Assembly (NCBI GenBank): GCA_039090855.1 | Contig: CM077023.1 | Coordinates: forward strand, 80,141,127-80,205,126 | Length of the DNA: 64,000 nucleotides | DNA from: Macrothele yani | Lineage: Eukaryota; Arthropoda; Arachnida; Araneae; Macrothelidae | Reading direction: 5' to 3' | Shown: one piece after another, positions 57,374 to 64,000 of the stretch | Layout of the letters: the number at the start of each line of letters is the position of its first letter | Numbering within the stretch: position 1 is the stretch's first letter | Notes under the pieces: model-generated | What the model was told of the DNA's origin: nothing | What the model saw: the letters and a program-made list of their open reading frames with translations, nothing else | Database searches by the model: none | Position numbers and translations under genes: made by a program

Positions 57374-57829
57374 CCCAAAGATAGATAGTTATGGATGCAT
57401 CAACTGGGCACCTAACTGGCCTCACAATGAGACTACAGAGTCCCTTCAGTTTAAAAAACCCAGCTCACTGAGGGAGATGAAAAACTAATTGAGCTAATCA
57501 GTGACACCTTGTACTTACAGCGCCTTGACATAAATAGTGGAACAAGCCTGGTGAAATTAGTTGAAGACTGGCCACAGTTGTTTTCGGGTGTTGGCCTTTT
57601 GCAACACTTTCGATTACTAACAGGCATTGATATATACAGCCAATTCTGCAAGTCAGTTGAAGATCGAAAGGCCGAACTTTTGACTTATTTTCGTGCTCAG
57701 AAAAAGACAAATTTACTGCAGCTATTTGCAGAAGCCGGTGTGTGAAATGGCAATCAAGTCATTTTGCTAATTGCAGCAGTTGCTGCATATTTTGATGAAG
57801 ATGTAAAATTTCTTCTGGCAGTTTCTGAG
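57374..57829 (+). pseudogene. Second gene of the element, exon A
   Basis: The acceptor cttcctag precedes 57374. The reading begins PKIDSYGCINWAPNWPHNET, shifts frame in an A6 run (about 57453), and continues LTEGDEKLIELISDTLYLQR, LDINSGTSLVKLVEDWPQLF and FRLLTGIDIYSQFCKSVEDR. A TGA at about 57745 is followed in the same frame by LLIAAVAAYFDEDVKFLLAV up to the donor GAG|gtaatt. The pattern (SYGCxNW, then INSG..LxExWPxLF, then YFxED) is that of the second protein usually found beside such zinc-finger transposases. Its function is unknown. The stop and frameshift mean it is dead or mis-sequenced. Confidence 0.65.
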
Positions 57830-59369
57830 GTAATTTTGAATTTATTCTATTGATTTCTTTAAACTTTATAAATCATAATGATCATTGCAATTACAACCAA
57901 CATAATTGTATGAAATTTTAGCTTTTTTACAGAGAAACCAAATATTTGGAATATTTTCTTTAGTAGAGAAATGTAGTGTAAATTTTATAATTGATGATCA
58001 GTATATCTCTTAATATTGGCATTACCCTCATATCTACTTGAATATTGTGATTTCAATAATTTGGATATTGTCAGCTGGTATACTATCACTATGTTTTAAC
58101 AACCATTTCATTGATAATCGGCTACACATCAAATGATACTGTTGTATAAGTATGAAGATCTACTAGCAGATTTTCAATAGTTTAATGTGCTATATCAGTA
58201 AGATGGGTCATTTGAGGGGGTGGGGGAGTGCGTCTCAAAAAAGTTTTGAAAGGGTGAAACAGTCTGTAGTACACTTATCTATTATTTTTCAAACATTGAC
58301 CTACTTACACCAAATATATGAATTTCTGCTAACATCTATTTTTTTGAAGAGTGCCCCACATCTATTTGGATATTACTTTTACAGATGTCTGGTGTGGATT
58401 TTTTTATGGACCTACGGATAAAATATGTTGGTCCACAGTTGTTGTTTTTTAACTCTCTTGTAGACTTAAGTGGGTTTCCATTTACATGTGTGCACGTTGT
58501 GGAGATTTCCAACAAATTTGTTGCCCACCCTTTCATCTACAGATATCTCCCACCTTTATTTTGGGAAATACTGACCCTTGGATGCAGGAGTAACAGAAGG
58601 TGCCTTTGCGGGTAAGAAGTGGATCTAAAATTAAAATCTGACCTTTTGTTATCTGTGATCACAGATCATAATTTTTTGCCTACAACCGTGTTCTCTTCAT
58701 AAGAGTTACTGGAGGTGTTTTTGGCATAAATTAGCTTATTCAATGCAAATGGCCTTGAGCGTGGGTGGTGTAATTCAGGGAGCAGGATCATGGAAAGCCT
58801 TACCTGATTCGTTTGCAAATTCAGCCAACATAGAAGGCAACACGCAGCATTTTTTAATGTTAAATTATGCGTTTTCTTGGCCGTTACAGTTTTATCACTA
58901 GTAAAAGGAAGTTAAAAAAATATCAGCTAGCTTAACTTTCTGATTGCTGGTATTCTGATCTAATGTTGGCAAAGGGATAAAGATATGGGAAGCTGTAGAG
59001 TGAAGGGCTGGGTACAACACAATATTCTTTGGCTGATAAGTCATATTAATGTTTTTAATTTACAAATAATTGGCAAAAATATTAATTTCTCCCAAGTTTT
59101 GAAGGTTTATCATGGCAAACGCAAGGGTGAGGGTGCAGCCACCTATACTATATATATATAAACAGTCTAGATGGAATAATATGCGCAAAATGAGCCTGCT
59201 TCACCCCCCCCCCCCCCCCAAGCTACATCAGTCCTCAACATGCTGTATGTTTTAATGTTGGTTCCTTTTCTTATTTGTAGAATTTTAGAGCATCACTAAA
59301 ATGAAGTGCAACAGTATTTTATCAGTATCTTAATTTTGTGATTCAAAAGTAATTGATTTTTTTTTTCAG
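57830..59369. other. Putative intron
   Basis: The stretch lies between the donor at 57830 and the acceptor at 59369. ORFs inside (58185, 58385) lack support. A C-run lies at 59204-59219. Confidence 0.5.
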
Positions 59370-59430
59370 GTGCTCAATCCTCACTGTCCTCCTAATGAAG
59401 CAGTAACATCTCCATTTCTAGCTGTAAAAG
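59370..59430 (+). CDS. Second gene, exon B
   Basis: A 61-bp exon between acceptor ttttttcag and donor g|gtaaca. It encodes VLNPHCPPNEAVTSPFLAVK in the phase set by exon A and leaves one base for the next codon. Very short, so this rests on phase and splice signals. Confidence 0.55.
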
Positions 59431-62400
59431 GTAACACTATGATTTCCCTCTTGAATATTTTGAATTTTATTCAAACTGCGTATGGTTTTATCATACCATA
59501 AAATTTTGTTTTCTTAGAATATGATGACACCACAAGTCATATTCAGGGTATTGGCAAACATGCACTTTCAGTTTGTATGTTAAGGGAAATGCACAGTGGC
59601 CTAAAAAAAGCCTCATCTGCAATAACCCACGTTTTCTATATCATAGTTTAGCAATTATTGTACATTTTCATACTGTCGTGTATTAGAAGAATAAACTGTC
59701 TTTTAATGGCATTAACTCATAAATTTTGAAGTAAATTACCTGCACTATTTTTAAATGTTTTGATTGCTGTGGTGAATAGCTATGTACCTTCCCCTTTGTA
59801 GAGAGGTGAGAACAATTATGTAGACATAAAGCTTGTTAAATGAGTTTTCTTTTCCCTGTGCATCAACCTTTAAGTCGTTGCTTTCGCAAGGGAAACCAGC
59901 TATGAAAGCTGGTGTTGACTTTACCACTGTGGTACATCCGAGTTTCAACTTCCAATCTTTGTTCCTCTTTTGGGCGGAGGATTAACTTGGAACAGACTAT
60001 TGACTAAGATTAACTAGTCCAGTAGTTTGCTGCTAAGGAAAAGGGATTGCAAATAAAAGGTATTCATGATGAAAAAGTAAAGGAACTATAAAGTTGTTAA
60101 ATACATGAATTTCCGTCAATATAGGCTAATACATTGTTATTCTCTAAAATTTTCTGGAAGAACTAGCAAATGTTCCTAATTTTCTATTGGAACTCCTTAC
60201 ATATGTAAAGAAATTAAGAAAATGTTTTGTGTAAGATCGTGATTTTTATTTCTAAGATTTTTTTTTTTTTTTTTTCATTTTCCGCCAACAATAAATTATT
60301 GATATGAAGATCTCCTTTGTGCTGATTCATAAAAGTGGAGTGTTTGGCAATCAGTGACATATTGAAAAAGTTCTGCACGATTTTAACCTTTATATCTTAT
60401 TGTGGGTCTATATTTCAGTGTATTCTGTCCATTTGTTGCATGTGGGGAAAATCGGAAGGGCAACTCTCGATATTTGCTTCGGAGTGTGCTTCCGCATAGA
60501 GAAAACATGTGGAAGCACACTTCCAAACTATCTAATGTTTTGTCCTTTGAGTGTATGTACTGTGTGTGTGAGAGAGATCTGCTGTTAAAATAGATACCTT
60601 TCTAGTAACCATGCTGAGCCACCTGTCTTAATAATGCATACATTTTTTTCACCTTTTGGCTGAATTCAGCCTTTTTTAACATTGTTTTGGTTATTTTTTA
60701 TATTGTTACAAAACTGAAGTTGTTCTTTTTTTTGGCGGGGGGGTTAGTTACCCTGTTATAAAAGCAATTGAACTGTGTACGTACAACTTGAAACCAAAGA
60801 GAACTAATTTTTGTTTTCTTTAAAGAAAAGTTTTTCTGAATCATCCTCTTTCCTACTATTGTATTACAGTATTAATTTATTGCACTTTTCTGAAAATCAG
60901 GCTCTTATAAGAATCACTTCAAAATTTTTAGTAATTTGGACTTCTTGATGCTGCTATATAGCTCTCTGAAAACATCAATAAACTTTTTTTATTCTGACAA
61001 TGTGTGACTGCTCAACCTACTGAAAATGTGATTTTGATTTTTCTGCTACAGTCCTGTGGCAGTGTCATTGTTGGACTTATTATTATAAGGTTGTCTGATA
61101 TAATAATTCCCCAAGAAGCATTTTCAGTGTGTCTTGCCAAATCTGATGTTGCACTGGTTATTTAATTGCTCTAACAAAGTTCCAACAGCCTGTGAGACAC
61201 CACAGTGTGACTTGGTCAGGAAAAAAGTTAATTTTTTTGTAGTTGTAATTAATAAAATTATTTTATATTGGCTTATACAGGATGATTGCATATTCTGATG
61301 TGCTTAGTAATTATAATGTTCAATGCTTTTTTTTCCCTCGCATCGCTAAAAAATTCAGCCTTTATTTTTTCATTGGTCAGTCTCGTGTCTGTTTCATGCG
61401 GCAAAATGCCGAACATTTTCAAAGCTTGTGAAAATATTCTTCAAGTATTGCCAGCCATACCACCTCCAAAATTGTCCAAATTTTGCTCAGGTTCATGGCC
61501 AAATGGACCTGTGCATTTTCAAAGCTTGAAAATGCACGGATCTTTTAGAGAAATAAAAAGCTGCAGTTCTAAGAATGGCATACTTCTTCACTTATCATTG
61601 TTTGCTGAATGTTTCTGCTTTGAAAGTTTGTGCCATGCTTTTGTTAAAATTCTGCCTAACCAATTGTTAGTATCATATTTGGTTTTCACACTCTTAACAG
61701 TACAATGTTTTGATTTTTTAAGTATTTGCTTTATTTCACTTGTATGTATATTGTCCTCTGCATTTTTTTTATAATACTGTATTTTTTTAATTATTGTATT
61801 CTTACATTTATGCAAGTAAAAATGTCATATCCAAACATGCCAACCTTCAAAATCTGAAAATCGGGAGATTATTACAGCTCGTAAAATCACATGAGCTCTA
61901 TTTTTATCGATATTTTCCAGAAGTATTATTGGTCCACTAAAAGTTCTGGAGAACAAAACAAAAATAAAACTAAAAGCAATACCCATTTTATTGCATTGTT
62001 AGTTTTTGTATTGTAAATGTATACACCCCAGATATTTTTTTCCTAACTTAGATAAAGATCATGTAATCTCGGTGTCCATTACGTATAGTTATTGGGGGTG
62101 GGGGTGGGGGTGCAGTTTAAAAACATTCAAGCTCTTCGTATTCCTAAGGGTTGTGGTCTGTTTTTGGTTTTGGAAATTACACTCTTCATTACGCTCCTCC
62201 CTTCCACGGATCATCCAACTCCCTACTGAAATAGGTTTTTTGGGTACGTAGATTCTGCAAGATAATAAAAACGTAAAATGGCCCGCGTGCTATAGTCTTC
62301 TTTAGGTTGTGCGCGACGGCAAAAACAACAAAAAGCATCGTACTAACATCGCCTTTCGTTACAAGGCAAGGCCAAATTTTGTCGTTAAGTGAATTCGCCG

Positions 62401-63385
62401 GATTTCTTGAGGCGAAGGGTTGAAAGACTGAACTGCAAGAAGGCAGGGCAGCTGCCATCTGTCAATTAATTATGGACCCTCCCCGGCATTCCTACTGCCA
62501 GAGCGGGTCAGCTCTTTGCTGAAGGTGTCATATGACAATCGGGCTAGGGGAAAAAATTTTAAAGCAAATTTTTTTGGTCGGAAGCTAGCGCTTAGACCGC
62601 TGCGCCACCTGGGAAGCTTTCTTTTTGCAGATAGGAGGAGAGGACAAATACAAAACTGATGACTGCAGTTGTCGCCTTGCTTTGACGCAGAAAGAGAAAA
62701 TTATTTCACAGGCGATTCAAAATCATGGTGGTGGTTGATGGAATGCTGACTATCCTAATGGCTAATTCTCGGTGAAAATCAGGAGAATTTGACATTCATC
62801 CGGAGAGTTGACACATCTGCATACCCCATATGAACTGAATTCAACTTGATATGATTTTAAATTTCCATGCCTGAGCACTCTCAGGCAGTAATTTTTGCAA
62901 AGTTATTGCTATTATCATGGGTGAAAGAGTTCCGCCTTTTTGGAAGTCATTTGGGAGTTCCCAAGATCGGCAGTTAATAAATGGGTAGTGAATTAATTAT
63001 TTTGCAGATGGTTGGTTGGGTTTGACTTAACCAGCCACTTCGGAGATTTATAAAAATGAAAAGTTTTTTTTTACATGTCCATGATTTGACCCTTTTTCCC
63101 CCCACTACTTAAGTCTATCTTATTTTGTTCTGAAGTTGTTGGAAGCGAGCCCTGCTTCTGAGTGAGTGTTAGCATTATTAAAGTTACAAGCAAAAATCTT
63201 AACTAAATTTGATGACAGTAATACAAAGATCCTGATGTCTAACAGGATAGGGGTATCTTGGTTACACCATTTTATAACTGCTGTTTGATGCAGTACAAAA
63301 GTTAAAACTGCATAATTACCATTGTTAAATTTGTTAATTTTACATAAAATTTTAGGAATTTAATATATATATATATTATTTTTAG
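59431..63385. other. Putative intron with decayed repeats
   Basis: No exon supported. It contains a hairpin (agtgtgcttccgcat / atgtggaagcacact, about 60483-60519), a decayed SINE head on the minus strand at about 62577-62615 (cttagaccgctgcgccac), and a GT-rich patch near 62095. A 162-codon ORF at 61286-61774 has low-complexity composition and no known domain. Confidence 0.45.
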
Positions 63386-63551
63386 GTTCCTCTGTTCTAA
63401 ACCCAGAGAACTTCATGTTAATAATTGACAGAATGTGTGTCAATAGTGTGCAAAATCCAATAAAAGCAGTGTGCATGCTGTTTTCTGCCTATTTTGTGTT
63501 TAATATTCACTACCCCTTTGAGGCAAAAGTGACATTGGAATTTTTGCAAAG
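63386..63551 (+). CDS. Second gene, exon C
   Basis: A 166-bp exon between acceptor ttatttttag and donor cAAAG|gttagta. After one shared codon with exon B it reads SSVLNPENFMLIIDRMCVNS, VQNPIKAVCMLFSAYFVFNI and HYPFEAKVTLEFLQ without a stop. The pattern (xxLF..YxxNIxYP..xxxFLQ) is the C-terminal part of the same transposon-linked protein family. The gene continues beyond the window. Confidence 0.65.
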
Positions 63552-64000
63552 GTTAGTATAGGAACTTTTGGATAAAACTTTGATTTTATTGAAGTTTTTT
63601 TTTCTCTCCAATGTTAACAAAGTGTATAAAATATATTTTTTACATCTATAATTGTGTATGTATTGCATGATATACAAAAATAGTGACATGTCCTTTATTG
63701 AGAATATAAACCTATTTTTTTAAACAAAGTATAATACTAAAATAATTTTGGTCTTTTCATCTGTTCTAACCCTAAGCCTCCACTTTACCGAGGAAAATAA
63801 GTAGTCTCTCTCTTTCTTGAGGACTGGGTGTAAAAATAAATTGTGTCCACCTATTTACTAGAAGGGGTCTGCTGCTTTTCCTGGATTTTTGCAGTTGGTA
63901 TCAGTCTCAGAATATAGACGTGCATGCGTATGCCATGCACGGATAGTTTCCAAATTATTAGCAGCTTTTGCAGATAGTTTTTGCTTGTAGATTTAAAAAT
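63552..64000. other. Right flank, probable intron
   Basis: AT-rich sequence after the donor of exon C. I see no further exon before the end. Confidence 0.5.

Larger units (their letters stand above)
45869..64000 (+). mobile_element. Candidate giant CACTA-like element, left end and most of body
   Basis: A terminus CACTGTAAAAAATTGCTGTG begins at 45869, directly in the tail of the old RTE. Subterminal motifs cggttta, gaccgtaa, accgtaaattttcggt and acggtgttt repeat within 150 bp, as is common in CACTA elements. A possible leader exon ends at a consensus donor (cg|gtaagta, 46157). The zinc-finger transposase (54426-57060) and the second gene (57374 onward) are on the same strand. The right terminus is not in the window. 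I infer one element of at least 18 kb, with later SINE and Tc1/mariner insertions. Alternatively the left end and the genes belong to different elements. Confidence 0.5.

Noticed and set aside
60402..60593. ORFs after a ttcag acceptor-like site
   Set aside because: No matching phase or motif with the neighbouring exons. The hairpin at 60483-60519 may explain the apparent structure.
61286..61774. 162-codon plus ORF
   Set aside because: Hydrophobic, T-rich translation inside a putative intron, with no domain or splice support.

Overview
The window is repeat-dominated, AT-rich animal DNA. Spliced exons, a tRNA-derived SINE family, RTE, Jockey/R1-like and copia retroelements, and Tc1/mariner, hAT and CACTA-like DNA transposons all point to an invertebrate, most likely an arthropod. 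I cannot place it more precisely. I find no ordinary host gene. Almost every recognisable coding stretch belongs to a mobile element, and only one long ORF is intact: the 986-codon RTE polyprotein on the minus strand at 23953-26913.

Layout. 0.6-5.7 kb: an RTE 3' fragment, a dead Tc1 element, an RTE copy reduced to its two ends, and a nearly complete RTE copy. 5.8-8.0 kb: a 2.2-kb fold-back palindrome with no recognised protein. 8.8-12.4 kb: SINEs, a 96-bp minisatellite, and a mariner split by a LINE fragment. 12.4-17.6 kb: a complete but decayed copia element with both LTRs, carrying a SINE. 17.8-19.2 kb: a dead Tc1 element. 22.5-31.1 kb: an RTE cluster with an intact copy bounded by a 12-bp target duplication. 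33.3-36.0 kb: a tandem tRNA-like repeat next to a hAT element that itself contains a Tc1. 37-39 kb: an old RTE remnant and a mariner-like element. 42.6-45.9 kb: one ancient RTE 3' region cut by a fold-back, two hAT-like elements and a SINE, with a CACTA-like terminus at its end.

45.9-64 kb probably lies inside one very large CACTA-like element. A terminus beginning CACTGTAAAAAA at 45869 is followed by a candidate spliced leader. Far downstream, on the same strand, come a zinc-finger transposase of the HDLxEGV / LRFESKH type (54426-57060, broken) and a second gene with phase-compatible exons (57374-57829, 59370-59430, 63386-63551). The right end is outside the window, so this remains an inference.

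The elements interact mainly as an insertion record. Target-site duplications let the order of events be read at several places. Several frame breaks fall in A-runs, so base-level assembly error has to be kept in mind when calling genes dead. Unit names such as SINE-A and repeat B are my own labels.
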